Origin: Roseiarcus sp963822215
GTDB taxonomy: Bacteria; Pseudomonadota; Alphaproteobacteria; Rhizobiales; Beijerinckiaceae
DNA: 64,000 bases
Assembly: GCA_963822215.1 (NCBI GenBank)
Contig: CAWGGX010000003.1
Location: 1,240,001 to 1,304,000, forward strand
Direction: 5' to 3'
Shown: positions 48,401-56,089 of the stretch, one piece after another
Numbering within the stretch: the first letter of the stretch is position 1
How the letters are laid out: every line of letters begins with the position of its first letter
Program-made: the position numbers and the translations under genes
Notes under the pieces: generated by a model
Database searches by the model: none
What the model saw: the letters and a program-made list of their open reading frames with translations, nothing else
What the model was told of the DNA's origin: nothing

Positions 48401-48526
48401 GAGCTCGACGCGGCGCGGAAGCTCATCGCCGAATGCGGCTATCACCGCCGACACGAGGAGCTCACCGAACTCGACGCCGTCGTCGCCGGCCGCCGCCGCT
48501 TCGCCGATCTGCCGCCGCGCGTGTGA
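45434..48526 (+). CDS. TIR-STAND NTPase-TPR protein, candidate immune or signalling sensor
   Basis: This is a 1030-residue three-part protein. Residues about 5-135 are a TIR domain (IIFISYAHADE, WVDRQMPGGTEWDDEI, then SSMGSDYIIDKELEIA, in which E91 fits the catalytic Glu of NAD-consuming TIRs). A charged helical linker (about 145-190) leads to a STAND-type NTPase (about 225-560) with Walker A AEGGGGKS and Walker B RRALLVLDGVEPLQ, plus FYSQGSKERATAADEFLNWA and FGGHPLALTLLASL. The C-terminal half is helical repeats of TPR type (from about 660). The start at 45434 has GGAGG eight bases upstream. The organisation matches bacterial NLR-like defence sensors, but no adjacent effector or partner gene was seen. 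Confidence 0.85.
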   Translation: MSSPKPIIFISYAHADEPEKPRGEEIQWLSFVMRFLRPAVKSGAFTMWVDRQMPGGTEWDDEIDRELRSCDVFVLLVSASSMGSDYIIDKELEIARTRRTAGELYVYPLLIRPTPRAGLDRVREFNLRPRDAKPFSSYSLNDLEQHMSDAADEIADVAEEIEKRKAEASAEQVQIAKLAETARIAAETTGRRGALPLSVEIEGIAPVERAAAPPVQVAISGLPETYYQRLVGRDAELQRLDEAWSDDKTNILSLVAEGGGGKSALVNEWLTRLQAENYRGADCVLGWSFYSQGSKERATAADEFLNWALAKLGVKLESTSATAKGEAIAEALMARRALLVLDGVEPLQHGPGPQTGQLKDQGLRALLRRFAAAPPRADHGLIVLTSRLAVADLQRFRSGPAPVVDVERLSDEAGAELLRDNDVWGIDKELRQASRDFGGHPLALTLLASLVKETLNGDARRRDHIRGLLADADNPRHEQARRVMESYEKEWLAGQPVLLAILYCIGLFDRPASGDCLKALRARPTIPGLTDALVGLDDDQWRHGVARLREARLLAPVDLSDPEALDAHPLVREWFGDRLRRTNEAAWKAAHSRLYDHLRDSTREGKTPTLAGFAPLYHAVAHGCRAGRQREALEEVFVNRICRVQSGSYYSLFTLGSLGSDLAAISWFFETPYSTPRAGLTELERSWLFTQAGYCLRGQGRLREALPTMRAGLQESERAEDWVGAAVAAANLSELELLLGDLAAAQLTAARAVELADRSGDTFQMLCRRTDLAHARASAGRRAEARELFANAEARERALWPHSPLLSSLRGYQYCDLLISEAEFADVCERAARTLEWEGMRQRKNRLNIAHDTLSSGRASLGRALSSDPPRAAVENVRAAARFLSNAVASHNATGQLNYVSGGLLARACFRRALGDWDGAARDLDEVQEIAEPGPMRLYLCDGALARARLALARREAFAPLKGLVEPSPPPPALPDAAKAVRLLEEARKELDAARKLIAECGYHRRHEELTELDAVVAGRRRFADLPPRV

Positions 48527-48535
48527 GGCCCGCGC

Positions 48536-49003
48536 TCAGCCGCCGAGCGCGCGGGTGATCGTATAGATCGCGAGGCCGACCAACCCGCCGACGAGGGTTC
48601 CGTTGATCCGGATGTATTGCAGGTCCCTGCCGACCTGCAGCTCGAGCCGGTTGACGGGCGTCGCCGTGTCCCAGCGATCGACGACCTGAGCGATATAGTC
48701 GCCGACCTCGGCCCGCCGCGGCAGCACGATCTGCAGCAGGAGCCGTCTCAGCCCGTCATTGAGACGCTCGCGCCGGACCGGATCCGCATCGAGCGACCGG
48801 CTCAGGGACGCGAGCGCGTCAAGTGCCCAACCTGTAATGACCTCTGCGCGCTGCAGCAACTCGCGCTGCAACGCGGCCTCGAGCTCTCGCCAGTTTGATT
48901 CATTCCACGTTCGGCCGAAGGTGATGGGCCGTTTCTGGCAGAGACCCTGGATGCGGCGCCCAAGTTGACGGATAGCCTCCTTGTAGCTACATACCTTCAC
49001 CAT
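48536..49003 (-). pseudogene. Truncated copy of the DUF445 gene 3' end
   Basis: Residues about 37-155 (WRELEAALQREL to YTITRALGG) repeat the last 118 residues of the DUF445 protein encoded at 49713-50996, with about ten differences. The first 36 residues (MVKVCSYKEAIRQLGRR and on) do not match it and come from other DNA. It lacks the N-terminal membrane part and is unlikely to be functional. It lies tail-to-tail with the TIR-STAND gene, nine bases away. Confidence 0.8.
48538..48893. repeat. Direct repeat copy 1 (355 bp) of the DUF445 gene end
   Basis: This segment is nearly 90% identical by eye to 49715-50069 and has the same orientation. The match stops abruptly after GAGCTCTCGCCAG. The two copies bracket about 820 bases holding a toxin-antitoxin pair. 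Confidence 0.85.
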
Positions 49004-49017
49004 AGGAGAGAGCCGCG

Positions 49018-49269
49018 ATGAAGACGATGACGAGCCGAGAAGCCAATCAAGACTTCAGTCGGGCAAAACGCGAGGCCAAGGCAGGACCCGTCATTATTAC
49101 CGAACGCGGACGGCCTGCCAACGTGCTGCTCACCTATGAGGAATATCGACGGCTGATCGAGCGCAGAACGAACATTGTCGACGCCCTTCAGATGCCGGGA
49201 CAGGAGGACATCGAGTTCGAGCCGCCGCCGCGGCAGAAAGCGGCGCCGCGCACAATCGACTTTGCGTGA
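49018..49269 (+). CDS. Phd/YefM-family antitoxin
   Basis: This is an 83-residue antitoxin with MKTMTSREANQDFSRAKREA (DNA-binding half), GPVIITERGRPANVLLTYEEY (dimer half), and a C-terminal tail rich in Pro and Asp/Glu. GGAGA lies upstream of the start. Its stop overlaps the GTG of a PIN toxin gene that is broken, so the antitoxin may now be an orphan. It lies between two copies of the DUF445 gene end. Confidence 0.88.
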   Translation: MKTMTSREANQDFSRAKREAKAGPVIITERGRPANVLLTYEEYRRLIERRTNIVDALQMPGQEDIEFEPPPRQKAAPRTIDFA

Positions 49270-49691
49270 GCCTGCTGCTCGATACGAACGTCGTTTCCGC
49301 GCTGCGGCGAAAGAGTTGACTCCCGGCGCGCGCACTGAGCTGGCTGCAGGAGCAGCTCGTCGATGAACTCTACATCTCCGCACTGACAATGATGGAGATT
49401 GAGATCGGGATTCAGAGGCTTGCCCGTCATGACACAAAGCAGGCGGAGAGGCTTCGAGCGTGGAAGGAAGGTCCGCTGCGGCGAGAGTTTCGCGGCCGGA
49501 TTCTCAGCGTCGACCTCGAGATCGCCGAGCGCTGCGCGGCGCTCCACGTTCCGGACCCGCGGCCGGAAATCGACGCTTTGATCGCAGCGACCGCGATCGT
49601 CAGGCGGCTGACTCTCGTGACGCGCAACGAGCGCGACTTCGCAGCGATGCCGGTGACCGTCGTCAATCCTTGGTCGGCGCCGGATCGGTGA
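49266..49691 (+). pseudogene. PIN-domain toxin with an in-frame stop
   Basis: From the GTG at 49266 the frame reads VSLLLDTNVVSALRRKS and then TGA (49317-49319). It continues in the same frame LPARALSWLQEQLVDELYIS and through the PIN acidic motifs (TMMEIEIGIQRLA, PEIDALIAATAIV, LVTRNERDF) to 49691. A single C-to-T change (CGA to TGA) explains the stop. All other PIN residues are present. The intact antitoxin precedes it with a 4-base overlap. An internal start at 49389 would lack the first catalytic Asp. Confidence 0.85.
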
Positions 49692-49712
49692 CAAACCGCC
49701 GCCGCGTCGTTC

Positions 49713-50996
49713 TCACCCCCCGAGCGCGCGGGTGATCGTGTAGATCACCAGGCCGACCAGCCCGCCAACCAGGGTTCCGTTGATGCGGATATATTGCAGG
49801 TCCTTGCCGACTTGCAGCTCGAGCCGGTTGACGAGCGTCGCCGTGTCCCAGCGAGCGACGACCTGAGCGATATAGTCGCCGACCTCCGCCCGGCGCGGCA
49901 GCACGATCTGCAGCAGGAGCCGTCTCAGCCCGTCATTGAGACGCTCGCGCCGGACCGGGTCCGCATCGAGCGTTCGGCTCAACGAGGCGAGCGCCTCGAG
50001 CGCCCAGCCCGTCAAAACCTCGGCCCGCTGTGGCAGCTCACGCTGCAGCGCGGCCTCCAGCTCGCGCCAGAGCGCGCGCGCCTGGCCGACGAAGGCGGGG
50101 TTGTCGAGGAGTTCGCGCTTCAGCGCCTCGCCGCGAGCGCGCATCACGGGATCGTGGGCGAGCGCGTCGATCAAAGCCTCGATGCGCGCCTCGAGCTCGG
50201 CGCGCCAGGGATGGTCGGGCCGCCGCATGTCGTCCAGCGTTCCGGAAATCCCCTGCAAGAGCTTCGCTGCGATGATGTCGTCGACCCACTTGGGGATCCA
50301 CCGCCACGACTGGCGCCGCACCTGTTCGATAATCGCCGCATGGTTACGGGCGAGCGCGCCCTCGATCAGGATGAGGCCCTGGTCGAGCAAGGCCTGGCCC
50401 GCCCCCTCCGCCCAGAGGATGGATAGCGCGCGGCCGGCGAGCGGCGCGGCCGGCAGCGCCTCGGCGCCGCGTCGGGCGATCCCGCCGATCCATTGCTCGA
50501 CCGCGTCCTGCGGCAGGGCGGCGATCGCATGCGGCGCAAGCCGCCCGACCACGGCGCTGATCGCCTCAGCGTTGCGCGGGTCGGCGAGCTGCCTTGCGGA
50601 GAGCCCGACGATGTCGATCGACTTGAGCCGCTCGGCGGCGACCCGCGGCGACAAAAAATTGTTGGTGATGAACCGTCCCATCGATGCGCCGATGCGCCGC
50701 TTGTTCTCGGGCACGATGGCGGTGTGCGGAATGGGCAGCCCGAGCGGCCGACGAAAGAGCGCCACGACGGCGAACCAGTCGGCGCAGGCCCCGACCATGG
50801 CGGCCTCGGCGAAGGCGCCGACATAGGGCGCCCAGACCCAACCTGAAGGCGCAAAGCGCGCAGCGATGAAGACGAGCGTCATGAGGACGAGCAGCGACGT
50901 GGCGATCGTCCGCATCCGGCGCAATTCGGCGCGGCGCTCCTCCGGGGTCTTGACGATCAGGGTCGCAGCAACGGGATCGGGCGCCGTCATCGCCAT
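49713..50996 (-). CDS. DUF445 membrane protein
   Basis: This is a 427-residue protein with hydrophobic helices near the N-terminus (LLVLMTLVFIAARFAP, and a following AEAAMVGACADWFAVVALF stretch), a long helical soluble region, and a C-terminal helix (INGTLVGGLVGLVIYTITRAL). The NGTLVGGLVG ending and GACADWFAVVALFR are typical of DUF445 (YjiN-like). The function is unknown; an inner-membrane protein with a large coiled soluble part is predicted. Its last 355 bases are duplicated at 48538-48893. The ATG at 50990 is an alternative start. Confidence 0.88.
   Translation of the reverse strand: MAMTAPDPVAATLIVKTPEERRAELRRMRTIATSLLVLMTLVFIAARFAPSGWVWAPYVGAFAEAAMVGACADWFAVVALFRRPLGLPIPHTAIVPENKRRIGASMGRFITNNFLSPRVAAERLKSIDIVGLSARQLADPRNAEAISAVVGRLAPHAIAALPQDAVEQWIGGIARRGAEALPAAPLAGRALSILWAEGAGQALLDQGLILIEGALARNHAAIIEQVRRQSWRWIPKWVDDIIAAKLLQGISGTLDDMRRPDHPWRAELEARIEALIDALAHDPVMRARGEALKRELLDNPAFVGQARALWRELEAALQRELPQRAEVLTGWALEALASLSRTLDADPVRRERLNDGLRRLLLQIVLPRRAEVGDYIAQVVARWDTATLVNRLELQVGKDLQYIRINGTLVGGLVGLVIYTITRALGG
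49715..50069. repeat. Direct repeat copy 2 (355 bp), within the intact DUF445 gene
   Basis: This is the parent copy of 48538-48893; the similarity ends after GAGCTCGCGCCAG and the gene then continues upstream. Confidence 0.85.
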
Positions 50997-51253
50997 CCGC
51001 CAGGCCCCGAGGACTTCCCGCCGCCGCCGATCATCGCTCGTTTCTCGCCTGCCCCGCGCGGGTCGCGCGCATTGGGCATTATCGAGCCGCGGCGCCGCGT
51101 CGGCAATGCGGCTCAGTGGCCGGCGCCCGACCCAATCTGGCGCCGGCCTTTCCAACTTTTCACGCGTTCGAAAGGCGCCCGGCCCTTCTTTTGCCCGATC
51201 GGCTCTGCTAGTGCGCGCGTTCCCGCCGTTCCGCCGTTCAGGTCCGCCCGCCC

Positions 51254-53374
51254 ATGCGCATGTTGAGTCTCGCCCTCTTCGCCGTCCTCGCCCTGGTGAT
51301 CGGGGCCTATGAAGAGAGCGGCATGACGATCCTGATCGGCGTCGTCTCGGCGCTGGCTTCGGTTGCCTCGCTCCCCCGCTGGCGGCTCTCGACCTTCCTG
51401 ACGATGCTCTCGGAACTGTTCGTCGCCGAGACGGTGATCTTTGGGGTCGCCGACATCGTGGCGCTGCTCGGCTATTGGGCGAAGGCCTACGAAGACTACG
51501 AACTGCCGACCTATCTGCCGCTCGCGACCGCAATCTTCATTCTCGTCATTTTCGGCGTCTCGCATTTCGGCATCGTGCGGCGGATGATGCGGATCGCCGA
51601 TCCGTTCTTCGCCGCGCGGACGCCGATTTCCATTCGGCCCTGGCCGCTGCCGCGGATGATCGCGCGCCAGGACGTCTACGCCCGCATCAACGTCTGGTTT
51701 CTGATCCTGATCAACCAGTTCCAGGTGGCGCTCGGCCTCCGGTTCAATTTCTTCCAGCGCGATTTCGGCAACGCCATCCAGGTTGCCGACGAGGCCCATC
51801 GCGCCGCTTTCTGGTATCAGCTCGTCTCCGTCTTCGTGCCGTTGGCCTTCATCGCCATCCTCGCGGGGCTCATCGAATTCTTTGTCGCCTCGAATTTCGT
51901 GCTGCAATGGCGCCGCTGGATGACGGCGTCGTTCACCTCGCGCTGGCTCAGCCACTCGATGCACTACAAGCTGGCGCTCGGCGCGTCCGAGGCCGACAAC
52001 CCCGACCAGCGCATCTCGCAGGACGTCGGCGGCTTCATCAACGGCAGCGGCACCGGCATCAATTCCGGCAACGCGGGCATCTACAACTACACGATCCAGG
52101 CGATCTCCTCGGCGACCAACCTCGTGTCGTTCTCGATCATCCTGTGGGCGATCTCGAACGCGATGCGGGCGCCGATCTTCGGGATCGAGATCCCCGGCTT
52201 CCTGTTCTGGGTCGCCGTCCTCTACGCCGCCGTGGCGACCGGCGTCACTCACCTTATCGGCCGCAGCCTGTCCCGCCTGTACTTCCGCCAGCAGACGGTC
52301 GAGGCGAACTTCCGTTTCGACCTGGCGCGCATTCGCGAATACAGCGAGCAGATCGCGCTCTTGAAGGGCGAGGACCGGGAGATCGACCGGGCCGGAAACG
52401 TGTTCGCCGACGTCTTCCACACCATCCAGCGCATCATTGGGGTGCGCACCTGGCTGATCGCCTTCAACCAGTTCTACAGCCAGATCTCCGTCATCATTCC
52501 CTACGTGGTCGTCGCCCCGTTCTATTACCTGAAGGTGGTCGACTTCGGCCGCTTCAGCCAGTCGGCCGACGCCTTCGGCGCGGTCAACGGCTCAATGAAC
52601 TTTTTCGTCGACCGGTACATCGGGCTCGCCGATTTCAGCGCCGCCGTTCAGCGTCTGACCACGTTCGAGGACTCCTTCGAGCGGGTTCGGGAGTTCGAGG
52701 CGCTCGAACCACGCATCCGGACGGTCGCGGCCGACGGCCCCATCCTGTCGCTGCCCGACGTCGACATCGCCTTGCCGGACGGACGCAAGCTCGCCCATAT
52801 CGGCGACCTGGCGCTCGTGCCTCAGGAATCGACGCTGGTCGTCGGCCCCTCGGGCATCGGCAAGTCGACCCTTTTCCGGGCGATTTCCGGCCTGTGGCCG
52901 TTCGGCTCAGGCGAGGTCCGGCAGCCGGCTTACGCCAAGCTGATGCTCCTGCCGCAGCGGCCCTACATCCCGATCGGCGCCCTGCGCGACGCCCTCGCCT
53001 ACCCTGCCGCCGCGTCGTCCTTCAGCGACGCGGAACTGCGCGACGCGCTGATCAAGGTCGGGCTCGCGGGCTTCCAGAACCGGCTCGACGAGCACGACAA
53101 TTGGCAGATGCACATGTCGGGCGGCGAGCAGCAGCGCCTCGCAGTCGCCCGCGCGCTGCTTGCGCGGCCGGATTGGCTCTTTCTCGACGAGGCGACCGCC
53201 TCGCTCGACGAACAGAGCGAGGCCGAACTCTACCGCGCCATCGCGGAGACGCTGCCGAACACGACGCTCGTGTCGATCGGCCACCGCTCGACGCTCAACG
53301 CTTTCCACAAGCGCCGCATCGCCTTTGAGCCGCACGGCGAGGCGCCCGCGACGGTGGAGGCGGCGTCGGCGTAG
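51254..53374 (+). CDS. SbmA/BacA-type peptide transporter fused to an ATPase (BclA-like)
   Basis: This 706-residue protein has an N-terminal helix pair, an SbmA/BacA-like membrane domain (about residues 80-480; signature stretches NVWFLILINQFQVALGLRFN and FFVDRYIGLADFSAAVQRL) and a C-terminal ATPase. The ATPase has Walker A GPSGIGKST, signature MSGGEQQRLAVARALL, Walker B WLFLDEATASLD, and an H-loop in SIGHRS. BacA/SbmA proteins take up Pro-rich or Cys-rich antimicrobial peptides; fused forms such as BclA of bradyrhizobia use ATP. The product probably imports peptides. It is divergent from the DUF445 gene. Confidence 0.88.
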   Translation: MRMLSLALFAVLALVIGAYEESGMTILIGVVSALASVASLPRWRLSTFLTMLSELFVAETVIFGVADIVALLGYWAKAYEDYELPTYLPLATAIFILVIFGVSHFGIVRRMMRIADPFFAARTPISIRPWPLPRMIARQDVYARINVWFLILINQFQVALGLRFNFFQRDFGNAIQVADEAHRAAFWYQLVSVFVPLAFIAILAGLIEFFVASNFVLQWRRWMTASFTSRWLSHSMHYKLALGASEADNPDQRISQDVGGFINGSGTGINSGNAGIYNYTIQAISSATNLVSFSIILWAISNAMRAPIFGIEIPGFLFWVAVLYAAVATGVTHLIGRSLSRLYFRQQTVEANFRFDLARIREYSEQIALLKGEDREIDRAGNVFADVFHTIQRIIGVRTWLIAFNQFYSQISVIIPYVVVAPFYYLKVVDFGRFSQSADAFGAVNGSMNFFVDRYIGLADFSAAVQRLTTFEDSFERVREFEALEPRIRTVAADGPILSLPDVDIALPDGRKLAHIGDLALVPQESTLVVGPSGIGKSTLFRAISGLWPFGSGEVRQPAYAKLMLLPQRPYIPIGALRDALAYPAAASSFSDAELRDALIKVGLAGFQNRLDEHDNWQMHMSGGEQQRLAVARALLARPDWLFLDEATASLDEQSEAELYRAIAETLPNTTLVSIGHRSTLNAFHKRRIAFEPHGEAPATVEAASA

Positions 53375-53393
53375 GTCTGAGGTCGGCGTCCAG

Positions 53394-53422
53394 TTGACAG
53401 ATTGTCTTCTATAAGAGACAAT
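53394..53422 (+). promoter_or_regulatory. Promoter and palindromic operator of the HigBA pair
   Basis: TTGACA (53394-53399) and GACAAT (53417-53422) are 17 bases apart. Between and over them is ATTGTCT-N8-AGACAAT (53401-53422), a perfect 7-bp inverted repeat. A repressor (the HigA-like antitoxin) bound there would block RNA polymerase. Confidence 0.65.
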
Positions 53423-53426
53423 TGGT

Positions 53427-53717
53427 ACGGTTGAAGTCCGGCAAACCAAAGTCTTCGTCGATTGGTTTGCCGGCCTGCGCGACCGCGAGGCGCGCGCTCG
53501 CATCACCGTGCGCATCCGCCGCCTCTCGCTCGGCAATCCCGGCGATGTCAAACCCGTCGGCGGCGGCGTGTCGGAGATGAGGATCGACTACGGTCCTGGC
53601 TATCGCGTGTATTTTATTCGCCGCGGCGAAAGCGTGGTCCTCCTTCTCTGCGGCGGCGACAAGCGCAGTCAGGATCGAGACATCGAGCGGGCGCTCGCCC
53701 TCGCGCAGGCTGTCTGA
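53427..53717 (+). CDS. HigB/RelE-like toxin, non-standard start
   Basis: The protein reads xVEVRQTKVFVDWFAGLRDR, then ARARITVRIRRLSLGNPGDVK, MRIDYGPGYRVYF and CGGDKRSQDRDIERALALA. These are the hallmarks of the HigB-type addiction-module killer protein, an mRNA interferase acting with ribosomes. The family N-terminus should be Met-Ile/Val-Glu-Val-Arg, and that position is ACG (53427) here, with no ATG, GTG or TTG before the upstream in-frame stop. The first ordinary start is GTG at 53508, which would lose 27 residues. An ACG start on a leaderless message, or a dead toxin, are the alternatives. The HigA-like gene follows by ten bases. Confidence 0.75.
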   Translation, partial: TVEVRQTKVFVDWFAGLRDREARARITVRIRRLSLGNPGDVKPVGGGVSEMRIDYGPGYRVYFIRRGESVVLLLCGGDKRSQDRDIERALALAQAV

Positions 53718-53727
53718 GGAGAATGAT

Positions 53728-54012
53728 ATGGCCGTCACGACAAGGCGTTGGGACGCCGCAGAGACTTTGGAGACCAAGGAGGATATCGCCGCCTATCTCG
53801 ATGCGGTTCTCGAAGACGGCGACCCGGAATTGCTCAAGGCGGCGCTCGGCGACATTGCCCGGTCCAAGGGAATGACGCAGATGGCCAAGGCGTCCGGACT
53901 CGGACGCGCCAACCTCTACAAGGCGCTGTCGCCGGACGGCAACCCGGAGTTTGCGACCGTCGCCAGAGTGCTCAAAGCGCTCGGGCTGCGCCTCGCCGTG
54001 AGCACGGGATGA
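53728..54012 (+). CDS. HigA-like addiction-module antidote protein
   Basis: This 94-residue protein has an HTH of Cro/CI type: LLKAALGDIARSKGMTQMAK, then ASGLGRANLYKALSPDGNP, and TVARVLKALGLRLAV. This is the usual partner of the HigB-like toxin in the toxin-first order. GAGGAGAA precedes the ATG. It should neutralise the toxin and repress the promoter through the palindrome at 53401-53422. Confidence 0.88.
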   Translation: MAVTTRRWDAAETLETKEDIAAYLDAVLEDGDPELLKAALGDIARSKGMTQMAKASGLGRANLYKALSPDGNPEFATVARVLKALGLRLAVSTG

Positions 54013-54203
54013 TTGAGGCGCAGAGACGTCGCTGAGTGCTCTTTGCTATTTATAGTTGACGGGATCCATTGTGCCCTTGCTCAGGCTGCGGCTTGCGGTG
54101 AGCGCGCATTGAGGGCGACGCGTCGGCGCCAAACTGTGGTAGCGGTCGGGATCGCACTTCTGGAGCGCGGCGCAACGCGTACGGGCCGCGGACGCCCCGG
54201 CCG

Positions 54204-54668
54204 TCAGTAAGGCTCGAGAGGACTGCGAACGAAAAGTCCGCGCACGGCCAAGGCTCTCGCAAGGCCCTGCGTGGCTTGCAAGACGTTTCCCAGATCATCG
54301 ACGCCGACCAGCGCCGAGGCGGCGGAGAGCGTCTCCGTGTGGTTGGCGCGCTGAGACATCTCGATCATGCGCAAGGCGAGCGCTTCCTCCGCGCAAATTC
54401 CCGAGTATGAGACCGGCCGACAGGCCAATGGCCTTTCGGCCGCGGCGAGCAGGGCGCGCCCGAAGGCATAGAACTGACCAAAGAGCGACCCCACGCCGTC
54501 CAGCGGAACGGCTTTCGCCAGCAATCGCTGACCATAGTCCCAGGAACGGGTGTCGCCGAGGCACAGCCCCGCCATTGCGCAACGATAGAGTTTGACGACC
54601 AGCTCTTTCGACAATTCGTCTTCGGCTGGATGGCCGGCGACTGGCATTCGGACGAAATTGAATGACAT
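54204..54668 (-). CDS. Hypothetical protein
   Basis: This is a 154-residue, mostly helical soluble protein without signal peptide or membrane helix (MSFNFVRMPVAGHPAEDELS at the start; GVDDLGNVLQATQGLARALA near the end). The start at 54668 is chosen because the 34 codons upstream are Arg/Pro-rich and look non-coding. I do not recognise the family. Coding character (regular third-position GC) supports a real gene. It stands alone between the HigBA pair and a gene-poor stretch. Confidence 0.55.
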   Translation of the reverse strand: MSFNFVRMPVAGHPAEDELSKELVVKLYRCAMAGLCLGDTRSWDYGQRLLAKAVPLDGVGSLFGQFYAFGRALLAAAERPLACRPVSYSGICAEEALALRMIEMSQRANHTETLSAASALVGVDDLGNVLQATQGLARALAVRGLFVRSPLEPY

Positions 54669-55436
54669 CGTTTTGTCCCGGATTGGACGCCTCTGCTCAG
54701 GCGTCTTGTGGACTGTCTTTCGCGGTCGTGACGGCGAAGGTCCGTCCTGCTTTGGCAACTGGCTCTCCACTGAAGACGTCCGTCGTCTAACCGCCGTTCC
54801 GACGCACGATCGAACGCAATTGATCGGCGATGGGACACAGCCGATCTGTCATCGACGTCGCGTTCACAAGTCACGCGGCGGGATGCATACAGTTACGTGC
54901 ATGATGATTGACGACATTGCCGCCAAAGGCAACCGGTCAAGACCGTTGCAAAGCCACGTCGGAACGTTTCTGATTTGAAAGGGTTCTAAACTTTGGCCGC
55001 TTGTTGCGTGACGTCGCCGGGCGCAAATCCGTCATGCGCAGCCCCGCCGCTGCGCTTTCCTGACCGCCGCTATCCGTCGCCGGCGCCTACCTACACACTT
55101 TCCACGTCCAAAAAGATTTCCTTGCTATTTTTCGCAAAAATGTGGCACTATAAGTTCTGCAAATCGAAGATTGCCCAACACGCCGCGGCGGAGGGAATCG
55201 CGCACCTCATGCAGGACGAAGGCATATCGCATCGAGGCGCCACGCCCCCAATCTTCCGGCCGACTTTATTGCGATCCAGGGGAACACGGCGCGCTCGGCC
55301 GCTACCTTCCGCTGGCGGCCAAGTCCCGCCGTCGGCGTCCCAGCCGGGCGGAAAAAACTGACAGTTTTGTGCGCCTAACGGCTTGAAATCTCAAGCTCGG
55401 CGCCAAAGCTGCACGGTGTTGGCGCCGGGCGTCCGA
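54669..55436. other. Gene-poor region (768 bases)
   Basis: No coding frame has a convincing start, codon pattern or motif. An A/T-richer patch (about 55100-55190) and the 16-base repeat shared with 1124-1139 (here 55359-55374) are the only structures noted. It may be decayed DNA. Confidence 0.45.
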
Positions 55437-55904
55437 TCACAGCGACCGCGCCAGTCTCGCCGATCCGCGTGGGCCCTTGATCACCAGGTCGCCGTTGACC
55501 AGGTCCCAGGTCGGATTGCCGGTCAGAGACGTCAAAAAGTGCATCTCGAGATCCATCAGGTCCTTGTCACACTGCCTCTTCGTCAGCGCGAACCCCCCGG
55601 ACATCAGGTGCTGGTCCTTGACCGGATAGATGGTGGCCGACCACGAGTTGCAGCCGGTGAAGCCGGAGGCGCGGAGGTTGCTGTCGATCTTCAGGCTGGC
55701 GTCGATTCCGGACGAAATCGGTTTGCCGTTCAGTTCCCTCAGCGACCAGGTCTGGTCGAGCGGGAAGTTCTTCTGCTGCGGCGGCAGCGGTTTCGGCGGC
55801 CCTAGGTCCTCCTCGGTTTGTGGTCCGCTACTTGCGGCCCAAGCCGGCGCGGCGAGGCTGAAGACGGCGGCCGTTAGAGCGACGGTCAACAGAGACTTGC
55901 GCAT
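55437..55904 (-). CDS. META-domain (HslJ-like) secreted protein
   Basis: This 155-residue protein has a signal peptide (about residues 1-23, ending AWAAS) and a META domain: FPLDQTWSLRELNGKPISSG, then GFTGCNSWSATI, FALTKRQCDKDLMDLEMHFL and GDLVIKG. The CNxW and CDKDLM motifs are diagnostic. META proteins such as HslJ are periplasmic or outer-membrane-associated with a role in stress resistance. The start at 55904 gives the signal peptide; longer frames run into the heat-shock promoter region. It is divergent from hsp20. Confidence 0.85.
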   Translation of the reverse strand: MRKSLLTVALTAAVFSLAAPAWAASSGPQTEEDLGPPKPLPPQQKNFPLDQTWSLRELNGKPISSGIDASLKIDSNLRASGFTGCNSWSATIYPVKDQHLMSGGFALTKRQCDKDLMDLEMHFLTSLTGNPTWDLVNGDLVIKGPRGSARLARSL

Positions 55905-56029
55905 GCGTTTCGACACCCTGAGATTCGGAGGCCTCGGCCTCCCTGGTTGGCCTATAGCGAGCGGCTCCCAGCCGCCCAATCCGGGGTATGAACAACGAGC
56001 TTGTGTTTTTTGTGGCAGGGCTGGCGCCC

Positions 56030-56057
56030 CTTGAAAACCGGGCGTTTCTTGCCATGT
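56030..56057 (+). promoter_or_regulatory. Probable heat-shock (RpoH) promoter of hsp20
   Basis: CTTGAA at 56030-56035 and CCATGT at 56052-56057, 16 bases apart, resemble the -35 and -10 of RpoH promoters. They lie about 90 bases upstream of the Hsp20 start. Confidence 0.5.
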
Positions 56058-56089
56058 GAAGATCGCGGGGTCCAGTACGGAACCGCAAG

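Noticed and set aside
49317..49319. Selenocysteine at the TGA in the PIN toxin
   Set aside because: PIN toxins do not use selenocysteine, the position is not catalytic, and a C-to-T change is simpler.
54592..54978. Plus-strand frame of 128 codons opposite and beyond the hypothetical gene
   Set aside because: It runs opposite the start of the minus-strand gene, has no ribosome site, and shows no recognisable composition or motif.
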